31,126 nt of DNA from JBAXGE01 sp044344145 (GTDB lineage: Bacteria; Planctomycetota; Phycisphaerae; WQYP01): assembly GCA_044344145.1 (NCBI GenBank), contig JBIJDM010000006.1:1-31126 (forward strand), read 5' to 3'. Both the position numbers and the translations under genes were made by a program. This document shows positions 8,758 through 16,777 of this stretch, in pieces. Under the pieces are notes generated by a model. The model made no database searches. It saw only the letters and a program-made list of their open reading frames with translations, and was not told where the DNA came from. Position 1 is the stretch's first letter. Every line of letters starts with the position of its first letter.

Positions 8758-9744
8758 ATGTCGGTCGGAACCCTCGAAGCCAGTAAAAACGCCGTTTTGT
8801 CCACCCGTCATCTGGTCTTGCTGGAAAGCCTGACCCTGACGCAGGCCAGCCTGATCAAGGAAGCCCTGGAAGCCAACCTGGACCCGGTCAAAAATCCGTT
8901 GTTCAGCAAAGCCACGGCCCAGAAAGAACTGTTTGACGAAGGAATGGACATCAAGCCCGCCTCCACGGCGTGGTATCACCCGATGATGGAAGGCGAATCG
9001 CGTTCGCTGTATGGTTCGGGCGGGGCGCCCACCAACAGTCTGCTGAACACCGAGCAGGAACGCCATGTGTTTCTGCGGTATAACTTTGCCCGCATGAAAG
9101 CCAAGGAAGCGGTGAAGTCGTTCCGCGCATCGCCGACCAAGACCGCGGCCAAAGAGATCGTGGCCTGGTACAACCGGGTCCGCGATACCCGCGAGATTCT
9201 CGCTCAGGCGAATCTGGCGCTGGTGCTGGCGATGGCCAAGCGCACGCGGATGACCGAAGTGGATTTCGGCGAGCTGGTCTCGGAAGGCAACATGGCGCTG
9301 CTGCGGGCGATTGAAAAATTTGATATTGCCCGCGGGTTTAAGTTCAGCACCTACGCCTGCCGCGCGATTCTGAAGGCCTTCAGCCGCATCGCGGTGAAGA
9401 CCAGCCGGTATCGCCAGTCGTTCCCGACGGAATTTGACCCGACGATGGAGAAGAGCGACTTCCTGGAAACCAAGCGCGCGGATGTGGAACAGGATGCCAT
9501 CGAGGAATTACAACGCATTGTGGCCGAGAACCGTGCCGACCTTAGCGAAGTGGAGAAAACCGTGATTCAAGCCCGTTTCAATCTCAATAACGTGCGGACG
9601 ACCCAGTATCAGCAGGATCAGACGCTTACGCTGGAAGAAGTGGGCAAGATCATCGGCGTGACCAAGGAACGGGTCCGCCAGATTCAGAACAAGGCACTGG
9701 AAAAACTCCGGGCCGTCCTGGAAGAAGAAGTGTTGGTGAAATAA
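8758..9744 (+). CDS. Sigma-70 family RNA polymerase sigma factor (group 2/3 type)
   Basis: The 328-residue protein directs RNA polymerase to a promoter class. An unusual N-terminal 95 residues precede a region 1.2-like segment (LNTEQERHVFLRYNFARMKA, about 96-115). Region 2 follows (about 147-215) with NLALVLAMA, FGELVSEGNMALLRAIEKFD and the melting/-10 segment GFKFSTYACRAILKAFSRI. Region 3 is short (216-258). Region 4 (about 260-322) ends in the helix-turn-helix TLEEVGKIIGVTKERVRQIQ. The region 2 RpoD signature W-W-I-R-Q is replaced by CRAILKA, so it is not the canonical housekeeping factor, and it is too large and multi-domain for an ECF factor. AAGGAG lies six bases before the ATG. The gene is monocistronic, with a strong terminator about 30 bases downstream. 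No anti-sigma gene is adjacent. The regulon is unknown. Confidence 0.92.
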   Translation: MSVGTLEASKNAVLSTRHLVLLESLTLTQASLIKEALEANLDPVKNPLFSKATAQKELFDEGMDIKPASTAWYHPMMEGESRSLYGSGGAPTNSLLNTEQERHVFLRYNFARMKAKEAVKSFRASPTKTAAKEIVAWYNRVRDTREILAQANLALVLAMAKRTRMTEVDFGELVSEGNMALLRAIEKFDIARGFKFSTYACRAILKAFSRIAVKTSRYRQSFPTEFDPTMEKSDFLETKRADVEQDAIEELQRIVAENRADLSEVEKTVIQARFNLNNVRTTQYQQDQTLTLEEVGKIIGVTKERVRQIQNKALEKLRAVLEEEVLVK

Positions 9745-9775
9745 GCCGGCACGGCCGGGATTCCAAATGGGGTTA

Positions 9776-9814
9776 GCGTTGGGCATGGTGTTGAACCATG
9801 CCCGATGCGTTTTT
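9776..9814 (+). terminator. Rho-independent terminator of the sigma factor gene
   Basis: A 14-bp stem (9776-9789 with 9795-9808, two G-U pairs, core GGGCATGGT/ACCATGCCC) closes a 5-base loop and is followed by five T at 9810-9814. It lies between converging genes, but only the plus strand has the T tract. Confidence 0.8.
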
Positions 9815-9826
9815 GCGGGGTTGGTA

Positions 9827-11419
9827 TCATACCGACGGCGGGGTGGGGGTGGTGAGTGCTGCGCGGGTGTGCTGATACCAGCGGGCCAGTAGCATCATAC
9901 CCGCGACCAGCAGGGCCATGAGCAGCCAGATCATCAGGCACAGGCCCATGGCATTGTTGCTTTGGCCGAAGTGCAGATAGTTGTAGATGCGCACCATCAG
10001 GAACGTATGGCCCGGCGGGGCCAGCAGTACCGCCAGACCCAGTTCACACAAGCACAGGGCGATGCCCAGCAGCCCCGCCAGCAGGAGCGCCGGCAGTACC
10101 AAGGGGAGTTCGATGCGCCACAGGACGCGCCAGGGCCCGGCCAGTTGCCGCGCGGCTTCCCACGGGGTGGGATTCATCCGCCAGAGCAGGACCAGCAGGA
10201 CAAGAATCTGCACGGGCAGAATCCGTCCGACCATACTTATCACAGGCAAGCCCAGCGAGTCATACCACCAGCCCAGACCGTAGTGGTTTAAGAGCCGTAC
10301 CCAACCCAGTCCCAGCAGGGGCGCGGGCACCAGCCACGGCACCAGCAGCACAATCAGCCAGAGTTTATACCGGCCGGCATGCAGCCAGAAGTGGCGCGCC
10401 ACCAGCCAGGCCAGCGGTAGCGCCAGACCGGTGGCGCCCAGCGTCAGCCAGAGGGTGCTGCGCAGATTATCGGTGGCGGAGTGCCACGTATCGGCCATGC
10501 CGGTGCCCGGCCAGACTTCGCGCACCATCATGACGAGGGGTAATAGTACCTGCACCGCCAATGGCAGCAGCGCCAGATAGGGCCACACGCCCACGCGCGG
10601 GCGCGTCCACGCATGGGGCGTCCAGACCTGATGATCCGCCACGGCCAGCGGGCCGACGGTGCGCCCGGCGATCAGCAGCACCAGCGCGACCAGCAGCAGC
10701 AACGGCCAGAGCGGTACCAGCATCTGCCACGGTGGGGGCAGGGTGGTGGCCTGGACAAAAATTTCGGTGCTCAGAACGGGAATATTGACCAGACTGGGAA
10801 TGGAAAAATCCATCAAACTCAGCAACCACACTGCCACCGCGCTGGCCAGCAGGCCCGGCCCGGCCAGCGGCCAGACGATGCGCACCAACACCACCGGCAG
10901 CGGCGCCAGCCCGCGCGCGGAGGCGAGTTGTTCCTGACTGATCTGCCCCAAGCCCAGCCAGCACAAGGCCGTGCTGAGCGGCAGATACGCCATGACCATG
11001 ATCCAGCCGGCAATCAGCCACGGGCCCAGTTCGCTGCGCACCACCACATTGGCGGGGGGCCACGCGTCGGCGAATACGGTCCAGAGCCAATACCAGACCA
11101 AGCCGTGAAAATAAGGAGGGACACCCAGCAGGCCCGGCAGCCACCAGCCCGCGCGCCCGGTGCGGGCGCCGCCGAGTAACCACAGGCCGGTGGCGCCCAA
11201 TAAGCCCACCGCCGCGGTGACCAGCGCCACCAGTGTGGAGAACAGCAGGGTGTGGGCAAGTAACTGCCAGCGCAGCGCCCCGGGCCACCAGGGCACGGAG
11301 CCTAATTCGCCCAGACTGCCGGGGAGCAAGGCCACCAGCGGAAGCCATAACACCGCCACCGCCAGCAGCAGCCAGACCCAGCGGGTGCGTCCGGCCAAAG
11401 CTGCGGGGGCGTGCGCCAT
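9827..11419 (-). CDS. ABC transporter permease, fused two-domain type (iron(III)/FbpB-like)
   Basis: This 530-residue, very hydrophobic protein has about 12 membrane segments in two homologous halves. Each half carries the cytoplasmic EAA loop that docks on the ATPase: EQLASARGL...RIVWPLAGPGLL (about 163-191) and WEAARQLAGPWRVLWRIELPL (about 420-440). This duplicated permease in one chain is typical of FbpB/SfuB iron(III) and ThiP thiamine importers. The first loop has lost the E-A-A core residues, while the second is classical. It starts 24 bases after the substrate-binding protein stop on the same strand and should be its partner in the inner membrane. The ATP-binding subunit is not in the window, so the transporter must use one encoded elsewhere. 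The substrate cannot be settled from sequence. Confidence 0.88.
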   Translation of the reverse strand: MAHAPAALAGRTRWVWLLLAVAVLWLPLVALLPGSLGELGSVPWWPGALRWQLLAHTLLFSTLVALVTAAVGLLGATGLWLLGGARTGRAGWWLPGLLGVPPYFHGLVWYWLWTVFADAWPPANVVVRSELGPWLIAGWIMVMAYLPLSTALCWLGLGQISQEQLASARGLAPLPVVLVRIVWPLAGPGLLASAVAVWLLSLMDFSIPSLVNIPVLSTEIFVQATTLPPPWQMLVPLWPLLLLVALVLLIAGRTVGPLAVADHQVWTPHAWTRPRVGVWPYLALLPLAVQVLLPLVMMVREVWPGTGMADTWHSATDNLRSTLWLTLGATGLALPLAWLVARHFWLHAGRYKLWLIVLLVPWLVPAPLLGLGWVRLLNHYGLGWWYDSLGLPVISMVGRILPVQILVLLVLLWRMNPTPWEAARQLAGPWRVLWRIELPLVLPALLLAGLLGIALCLCELGLAVLLAPPGHTFLMVRIYNYLHFGQSNNAMGLCLMIWLLMALLVAGMMLLARWYQHTRAALTTPTPPSV

Positions 11420-11443
11420 AGGTTCACCAGTGAGGCGGTAAGG

Positions 11444-12514
11444 TTATTTCAGGAACAGTGGCTGCAAGACTGCGCGGGCCGTGGGCAGGCTCTGGTGCAG
11501 GCCGGGCAGGTCCACGTTCATGACTTTGAGTTTGACATGGGGCACCGCGCCGAAGGTTTGCAGGCTGATGGGATCAACTTGGGCGAAATCGTAGGTTTCC
11601 AGCATCTGGCCGGTGGTGGAACCGAGCAGGAACTTCATCAGCTTGGCGGCGTTGGCGGCGTTGGCGCCGCCTTTCACGCGGGCCACGGTGATGGGGACAA
11701 TCAGGGTGCCCATGCCGTCCTGATCGGGGAAGATGACTTTGACGGGGGCTTTTTTCTTGATTGCTACGGCGGCATCGTCGGAATCGGTCAGGCCGATCCA
11801 CGCGCGGCCATCCACCACCATATCGCGCACGGTGGCGTTGCCGGTGGCGAATTGCACACCGTCACTTTTGAGCTTGGTGAAGAAGGCGGTGGCTTTTTCG
11901 GTGCCCATGACGTTATACAGGGCCGAAGCGTGGGTCATGGTGGTGCCAAAGAGCGGCTTGGCGATGGCGATGCGATTTTTAGGAATCGAGGTGGTCAGCA
12001 GGTCCATCAGCCCGTTGGGCATGTCGGCCTCTTTGACCATGTCGGTATTGACCAGCAGCACGCGGATGCGCCCGCCGCAGCCATACCAGGTCTGGTCGGC
12101 ATCGCGGAAGCGCGGGTCAATGGCCAGTGCGTCGCGGCCGAGGTCAATGGGTTCCAGCACGCCCTGGGCTTTGAGTTCCAGCGTCTGGACGCATTCGCCG
12201 TTCCAGAATACATCGGCGCGCGGGGTGTCTTTTTCCGCCACCAGCCGGGAGACCAGCCCGGTGGTCTTGGCGGCTTCGACATCGTAGACGGGGAGGACTT
12301 CGATGCCGGTCTTTTCGGCGAAGGTTTTGAGGACTTTTTCGGCGATGATCTGATCCACGGCGGCGTAGACCACGACTTTGCCGTTACTGCCTGGCGCGGG
12401 GGCGGCGGCCTGGGTGGCCGGGGCGGGCGCGGGAGTTTCGCGCGAGCAGGCGGTCAAGCCCACGAGCAGCGCAGAGAATAGGAACAGACCCGCACGAGCG
12501 CAAAAACTGGACAT
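11444..12514 (-). CDS. ABC transporter substrate-binding lipoprotein (iron(III)/FbpA-like family)
   Basis: The 356-residue protein starts with a lipoprotein signal peptide whose lipobox is LTAC (C23). A Pro/Ala/Thr tether (about 28-43) leads into a periplasmic binding fold beginning KVVVYAAVDQIIAEKVLKTF. The segments GIEVLPVYD, RADVFWNGE and LLVNTDMV match family 1 extracellular solute-binding proteins related to FbpA/FutA and 2-aminoethylphosphonate binders. A paired tyrosine motif typical of iron-binding FbpA is not evident, so iron is only one option. GGAGG sits eight bases before the ATG. It precedes the fused permease by 24 bases and follows the AI-2E-type gene by 21 bases, so the three are probably one operon. 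The protein should deliver its ligand to the permease at the inner membrane. Confidence 0.9.
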   Translation of the reverse strand: MSSFCARAGLFLFSALLVGLTACSRETPAPAPATQAAAPAPGSNGKVVVYAAVDQIIAEKVLKTFAEKTGIEVLPVYDVEAAKTTGLVSRLVAEKDTPRADVFWNGECVQTLELKAQGVLEPIDLGRDALAIDPRFRDADQTWYGCGGRIRVLLVNTDMVKEADMPNGLMDLLTTSIPKNRIAIAKPLFGTTMTHASALYNVMGTEKATAFFTKLKSDGVQFATGNATVRDMVVDGRAWIGLTDSDDAAVAIKKKAPVKVIFPDQDGMGTLIVPITVARVKGGANAANAAKLMKFLLGSTTGQMLETYDFAQVDPISLQTFGAVPHVKLKVMNVDLPGLHQSLPTARAVLQPLFLK

Positions 12515-12535
12515 GGTGTCAACCTCCGTGAAAGG

Positions 12536-13648
12536 TTACTTGGTGGCCGCATCCGCGCGGTCACCCAAAACGTCCTCAATATATACCTTCTTACCCAAAA
12601 CCAGCAAGGCTGCGAGCATGGGCGTGGCCAAAACCAGTCCGAGCGGGCCGACGAGAATGCCCATCAGCACCTGGAATACCATGGTCAGGGCCGGGGGCAG
12701 CGCCACAGCGCGTTCCTGCACAAAGGGCGTGATGAGCATGCCTTCGGCAAACTGGACCGACATGTACAGTATCGCCACATAGAGCCCCGGCCAGAAATTG
12801 ATGTCCAACTGGGTGCCGTGGGGGGCGACTGCCAGCAGGATGGCGGGGATGGCCGCCATGATCGGGCCGAAGTTGGGAATAAAACTCAGCAGTCCCGCCA
12901 GCAGCGCCAGCGTGAGCGCCATGGGCACGCCCAGGATGGCCAGGCCCAGCCAGGTCAGCAGGGCGATGGAGATCATGGACACCATCTGGCCCAGAAACCA
13001 CCATTGTAATTGCAGGCCGGCCTCTTCCAGCACATGCTGGCCGCGGGCGCGGTAGCCGATGGGCAGCAGGCTGAGGACGCCCTGGACATAGAGCCGGGGG
13101 TTGCCGGCGAGAAAAATTCCGATCCCTACCACCAGCACGACATTGCCGATAAAGCCGAAGGTGCCTGTGATTACCCCGCCGGCCCGGGTGAAAATTTCCG
13201 GCCCCACCACAACCATGTCACGCACGCGTTGCACTTGGAGCAGAACATCAGGTCCCCATTTGGTTTGCTGCAGTTTGTCCAGCAGGTTGCTGAACGCCTG
13301 GGGTACCAGTTCGCGCATCTGCTGGACCTGCTGGGCGATACTGTTGCCCACCAGCAAGCCCAGCGCCAGCAGGAGCACCAGCAAGCCGCCCAATACCAGC
13401 AGGAGCGCGTAACCATGGGGGATGCGGGTGTAATGACTCAGTAGGCGAGAGGGCGTGGAGATGGCCACGGCGAAGAGGACGCTGGCGAAGCTCAGGAGCA
13501 CGACATCGGTGGCATACCAGACCAACAGCCCCAGCAAAATCGCCGTGGCGGCCAGCACCACCACGATCAGGGTCTTGCGGGTAAACACCGCCATTTCACC
13601 CGGCGGAGTGGGCGCAGGAGCGGACGGGGTTTTGGGGTCATGGGTCAT
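12536..13648 (-). CDS. AI-2E/PerM (UPF0118) family membrane protein
   Basis: The start is taken at the ATG at 13648, which has GGAGG six bases upstream; the frame is open another 47 codons upstream but without start signals. The 370-residue product has a short Pro-rich cytoplasmic N-terminus, about eight membrane segments and a larger soluble loop (about residues 105-150) after the first segments. The family signature FIPNFGPIMAAIPAILLA and the late LPPALTMVFQVLMGILVGPLG...ATPMLA block identify AI-2E/PerM/YdiK proteins. Members are proposed exporters or antiporters: TqsA affects autoinducer-2 release, and others are linked to Na+/H+ antiport. It lies directly upstream of an ABC importer gene pair, with a 21-base gap. 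No quorum-sensing gene is nearby, so the AI-2 label should not be read as a function. Confidence 0.9.
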   Translation of the reverse strand: MTHDPKTPSAPAPTPPGEMAVFTRKTLIVVVLAATAILLGLLVWYATDVVLLSFASVLFAVAISTPSRLLSHYTRIPHGYALLLVLGGLLVLLLALGLLVGNSIAQQVQQMRELVPQAFSNLLDKLQQTKWGPDVLLQVQRVRDMVVVGPEIFTRAGGVITGTFGFIGNVVLVVGIGIFLAGNPRLYVQGVLSLLPIGYRARGQHVLEEAGLQLQWWFLGQMVSMISIALLTWLGLAILGVPMALTLALLAGLLSFIPNFGPIMAAIPAILLAVAPHGTQLDINFWPGLYVAILYMSVQFAEGMLITPFVQERAVALPPALTMVFQVLMGILVGPLGLVLATPMLAALLVLGKKVYIEDVLGDRADAATK

Positions 13649-13666
13649 GGGATACCTCCGGGGGAC

Positions 13667-13695
13667 ACTATAACCGATAGGGCGGGAAACGCCAG
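13667..13695 (-). promoter_or_regulatory. Candidate promoter upstream of the AI-2E-type gene
   Basis: On the minus strand TATAGT (13667-13672) is a good -10 match, with a poor -35 (CTGGCG, 13690-13695) 17 bases upstream. The start point would fall close to the GGAGG site, giving a very short leader. Weak, by eye. Confidence 0.28.
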
Positions 13696-13728
13696 CCTTA
13701 TTTGCGCCTGTGCGTTGGATGATAGCGC

Positions 13729-14496
13729 CTACTGGGCATTGGCTTTTTGGATGGCTTCCACCCATTGTTGCCCGGTTTCGGTCAGCCATTGCACACTGGT
13801 CGCGTCTTTGTAATCGTTATATATCTGGAACATCAATATACGCTCTTTAACCCGGACCACACCAAAGGCGCCCGCAACCTGTTTGTTGGCTTTGCGGGTT
13901 TTTACTACCGATATAATCCCCACACACATCGCATCAGAACCAGAAAATAGTGTGCCCAAACTTACGGGCTTTCCGATATTCACAGGCTCAAGATTGATTT
14001 CTTTAAGTCGGCGACGGATGTCCTCCTGTGCTAGCTTGACGTTAGCTTCCAATTCCTTGCCGGTAGCAGCTCGACAAATATCGTCCACAATCGCTTTATA
14101 ATCCGCCGGGGTGATGTCGGTGGCTTCCAACTTACGAAATACCTGAATCATGGCGTATTGGGACATCTCAAAATCCGGGGCGCTCTTGAGTATCTGCACC
14201 TTATCGGCGGGGGTAACATAGCCCGCAATCAACCGTGTTTCGGCGGTACCAAAAAATTCAAACTTTGGGCGTCCTTGGTTACCGATTTCGACAAAATCCG
14301 GAGTGGGTGCGGGCAAGGCAAGGGCCTTGCCCCCGACCTTAAAAACAGGTATGGGGGCAGGCTGGGTGGCCGGTTGGGTCGCGGGCCGGGTGGCCGCAGC
14401 AGTGGTTGCGGGACCTGTTTCTAATGCCGGTACCGTTTGACTCAGCCCCGCCAGTAATGCGCAGCCACCCAGTGCCATCCAATAGACATTCCGCAT
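13729..14496 (-). CDS. Exported protein of unknown function with Thr-Gln-Pro linker
   Basis: The start is the ATG at 14496, with GGAG eight bases upstream and the signal peptide immediately following. A 12-codon upstream extension to 14532 has no ribosome-binding site. The roughly 255-residue product has a signal peptide (about 1-25) and a low-complexity Ala-Thr-Arg/Gln-Pro linker (about 32-47). A soluble domain from about residue 52 follows, with alternating helices and strands, and includes the helical stretch KELEANVKLAQEDIRRRLKE. I do not recognise the family. It is the first gene of the minus-strand run at 9827-14496, separated from the AI-2E-type gene by 80 bases that contain a possible separate promoter. 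It may be periplasmic. Confidence 0.7.
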   Translation of the reverse strand: MRNVYWMALGGCALLAGLSQTVPALETGPATTAAATRPATQPATQPAPIPVFKVGGKALALPAPTPDFVEIGNQGRPKFEFFGTAETRLIAGYVTPADKVQILKSAPDFEMSQYAMIQVFRKLEATDITPADYKAIVDDICRAATGKELEANVKLAQEDIRRRLKEINLEPVNIGKPVSLGTLFSGSDAMCVGIISVVKTRKANKQVAGAFGVVRVKERILMFQIYNDYKDATSVQWLTETGQQWVEAIQKANAQ

Positions 14497-14666
14497 GAGC
14501 CGATCTCCAAAATAGCCTGCCACGGTTCCCATACAACATGAAAACGTATGATTCGGAGTGTTACTATGCTGTTGGGCCGTGGAGTAGTCAAGATCAGGCT
14601 TGGGGAATCCGGATTATTTTATCGTGATAGCGCGCCAAACCTTAGCTCCGCCAATTCCAGCAAAAG

Positions 14667-14694
14667 TTGACGGGGGGCGGGGATCGGTTACCAT
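14667..14694 (+). promoter_or_regulatory. Candidate sigma-70 promoter for the small membrane protein gene
   Basis: TTGACG (14667-14672, 5/6) and TACCAT (14689-14694, 4/6) are 16 bases apart. They would start transcription near 14701, about 33 bases before the ATG, which has GAGG four bases upstream. It lies in the divergent gap 14497-14733. Confidence 0.5.
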
Positions 14695-14733
14695 CGGGGC
14701 ACGCCGATCCTGTCAACTCTACCGCGAGGCATT

Positions 14734-15207
14734 ATGAACAAGCAGACACTTACCGTGGCCATGGAGATACTCCGGCCTGCGGGCATTGGGGTGGTTATTT
14801 TCAGCGCATACTATTACGGTCAGGACGCCGTGACGCAGTTTCATTATCTGGGGCCGAGTATTGTCCTGTTGATGTGCGGGACGGTGGCGTTTGAGGGGTT
14901 GTTTCTGGGCGATGTGGCGGCGGCGAAAATTGGGTATGCGCCCAACCGGGCGTATCAAATCCAGTCCGCGCTGGCCAATGCCGCACTGGCGCTGACGGCG
15001 GGGCTGGTGTATGTGCTGGGCTGGGGCCGGCATGCGGAGGCGGCCATCGTGATGGCGATGCTGCTGTTTTTCACGCTGTCGGCGGGGAATCATGCCTATA
15101 CGGCCCTGCGCGGGGGCAATCTGAAACCGGTCAATCTGCTGCGCCCGGTGCTGGCGCTGTTGCTGTTAGCATTTCTGGTGCCCAATATGGTATTGGCGCT
15201 GCGTTAA
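14734..15207 (+). CDS. Small integral membrane protein of unknown function
   Basis: The 157-residue protein is mostly hydrophobic with four or five predicted membrane segments (about 13-30, 38-56, 75-97, 103-120 and 133-155). The start is supported by GAGG four bases upstream and a promoter-like pair at 14667-14694. A loop between segments 2 and 3 carries GYAPNRAYQIQSALANAA, and GNHAY lies near the end of segment 4. The layout is reminiscent of DUF6790-type small membrane proteins, but I cannot confirm that. It is followed by a 175-base gap before the PhoH gene, so it is probably its own unit. Confidence 0.7.
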   Translation: MNKQTLTVAMEILRPAGIGVVIFSAYYYGQDAVTQFHYLGPSIVLLMCGTVAFEGLFLGDVAAAKIGYAPNRAYQIQSALANAALALTAGLVYVLGWGRHAEAAIVMAMLLFFTLSAGNHAYTALRGGNLKPVNLLRPVLALLLLAFLVPNMVLALR

Positions 15208-15244
15208 GCTGGCGCAAGGAATGTACCGGCCCGGATATTTCGGG

Positions 15245-15298
15245 ATGAAAAAATTATTCTGGGTTTTTGCGCTTGTTGTCGGGGCTGGTTGTGAATAA
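15245..15298 (+). pseudogene. 17-codon lipoprotein-leader-like micro-ORF
   Basis: ATG to TAA encodes 17 residues that look exactly like a lipoprotein signal peptide: Lys-Lys at 2-3, a hydrophobic core, and a final GAGC-E. It lies between the small membrane protein and the PhoH gene. The frame stops just after the would-be lipidated cysteine, and no continuation in another frame resembles a protein. It has no clear ribosome-binding site. It could be a remnant of a lost lipoprotein gene, a tiny lysis-protein-like lipopeptide, or chance. Confidence 0.25.
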
Positions 15299-15382
15299 GC
15301 TTATGACATACGGCCCGTAGCTCTGGCTGGGATCCTGGCTGGGCTACCGGGACTATCACAACCGCAAGGAGTGCGGCGCCCA

Positions 15383-16759
15383 ATGCCTAACAACGAAACC
15401 CCGGCCCATGTGAAGTATTTTGTGCTGGATACCAACGTCCTCTTGCACAGCCCCAATTCCCTGTTTGCCTTCGAAGAAAATCACGTGGTGATACCCTTCG
15501 AAGTGCTCGAAGAACTCGACAAGTTCAAGAAAGACTCCACCGATGTGGGCCGGGCGGCGCGCATGGCCATCCGCCATCTGGATTCGCTGCGCGAAAAGGG
15601 CAAGCTGTTCGAAGGCGTTCGCTGGAACGGCCACGGCGGGACCGTGCGCGTGGTGATGCCGCAACTGCAGGCCCGCGTCCCCGGACTGAGCGGCGAAAGC
15701 GTGGACAACCGCATCATCGGCGTGGCTTGGAACCTGAAAAACCAGGGCCTGCACACGGTCTTTATCACCAAAGACATCAACGCCCGCATCAAGTCCGACG
15801 CGCTGGGCATCCAGACCGAGGATTTTGAGAATCAGAAGGTCAACTACGACACGCTGTATACCGGCTATCGGGAAATCGCGGTCGATTCCAGCGTGATTGA
15901 CCGGCTGTACAACGAAAAACGCATCGCCATCGGCGACCCGCTGCTGACGGAGCTGACGCCCAAGCTGCTGCCCAATGAATATGTGCTGTTCAAGAGCAAT
16001 ACCGACCCCAGCCAGACGGGGCTGGCGCGGTATGTGCCGGCGCTGCAGGCGGTGCTGCCCCTGAGCCGGAGCAAAAAGGCGGTGCACGGCATCCTGCCGC
16101 GCAATGTGCAACAGATTATGGCCATGGACCTGCTGCTGGATGATGATGTGCAGATGGTCACGCTGATGGGTACCGCAGGTACCGGCAAGACGCTGCTGGC
16201 GCTGGCCGCGGGGATGCAGAAATGCTTCCAGGAACAACGCTATGAACGCCTGCTGGTGGCCCGGCCGATCATGCCCATGGGCAAAGACATCGGCTATCTG
16301 CCCGGCAGCAAGGATGAAAAGCTCTCCGCGTGGATGCAGCCGATTTTTGATAATCTGGAGTTCCTGCTGACCGATCGGCGGGTGCATTCCGCCGACAGCA
16401 GCAACAACAATTCCAATCTGGAAGCCAAGCTCAAAGGCATGATGGAGAGCGGCAAGATTGTGCTCGAAGCGCTGACCTACATCCGCGGCCGTTCGATTCC
16501 GCATCAGTTTATGATCGTGGACGAAGCCCAGAACCTGACGCCCCATGAGATCAAGACAATTATCTCGCGCGTGGGCGAAGGCACCAAGATCATCCTGACC
16601 GGCGATGCCGAACAGATTGATAATCCCTATCTGGATGCCAATTCCAACGGGCTGAGTTTCTGCATCGAAAAGCTGAAGAGTTTTGATATTGTCGGGCATG
16701 TCACGCTGTCGCGGCCGGAACGCTCCAGCTTGGCGAGTCTGGTGGTCAAAGAATTGTAA
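15383..16759 (+). CDS. PhoH family protein with N-terminal PIN domain (PhoH2 type)
   Basis: The 458-residue protein joins a PIN nuclease domain (about 10-150) to a PhoH ATPase domain (about 235-455). PIN acidic residues are visible at D16 (LDTN), E44, D109 (VDNR) and D131 (TKDIN), so the nuclease site looks intact. The ATPase has Walker A GTAGTGKT (263-270), ARPIMPMGKDIGYLPG (293-308), Walker B IVDEAQN (378-384) and LTGDAEQID (405-413). PhoH2 proteins of mycobacteria act as ATP-dependent RNA helicases with sequence-selective RNase activity, and Bacillus YlaK is related. I use the ATG at 15383; a GTG at 15371 abuts the AAGGA and has no spacer. No small antitoxin-like gene overlaps its start. 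The phosphoesterase gene starts 18 bases after the stop and is probably co-transcribed. Confidence 0.94.
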   Translation: MPNNETPAHVKYFVLDTNVLLHSPNSLFAFEENHVVIPFEVLEELDKFKKDSTDVGRAARMAIRHLDSLREKGKLFEGVRWNGHGGTVRVVMPQLQARVPGLSGESVDNRIIGVAWNLKNQGLHTVFITKDINARIKSDALGIQTEDFENQKVNYDTLYTGYREIAVDSSVIDRLYNEKRIAIGDPLLTELTPKLLPNEYVLFKSNTDPSQTGLARYVPALQAVLPLSRSKKAVHGILPRNVQQIMAMDLLLDDDVQMVTLMGTAGTGKTLLALAAGMQKCFQEQRYERLLVARPIMPMGKDIGYLPGSKDEKLSAWMQPIFDNLEFLLTDRRVHSADSSNNNSNLEAKLKGMMESGKIVLEALTYIRGRSIPHQFMIVDEAQNLTPHEIKTIISRVGEGTKIILTGDAEQIDNPYLDANSNGLSFCIEKLKSFDIVGHVTLSRPERSSLASLVVKEL

Positions 16760-16777
16760 CGTCGCAGGAGCCGCGTC

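Noticed and set aside
12536..13648. Quorum-sensing (AI-2 export) role for the AI-2E family protein
   Set aside because: No luxS or lsr-type gene is nearby, and the family includes many transporters unrelated to AI-2.
13649..13789. Longer N-terminus for the AI-2E family protein (47 extra codons)
   Set aside because: The ATG at 13648 has GGAGG at proper spacing, and the extension reads as non-protein-like sequence.
15324..15344. Direct repeat CTGGCTGGG-ATC-CTGGCTGGG before phoH2
   Set aside because: A single 9-bp duplication in a GC-rich gap is not enough to call a binding site or insertion scar.
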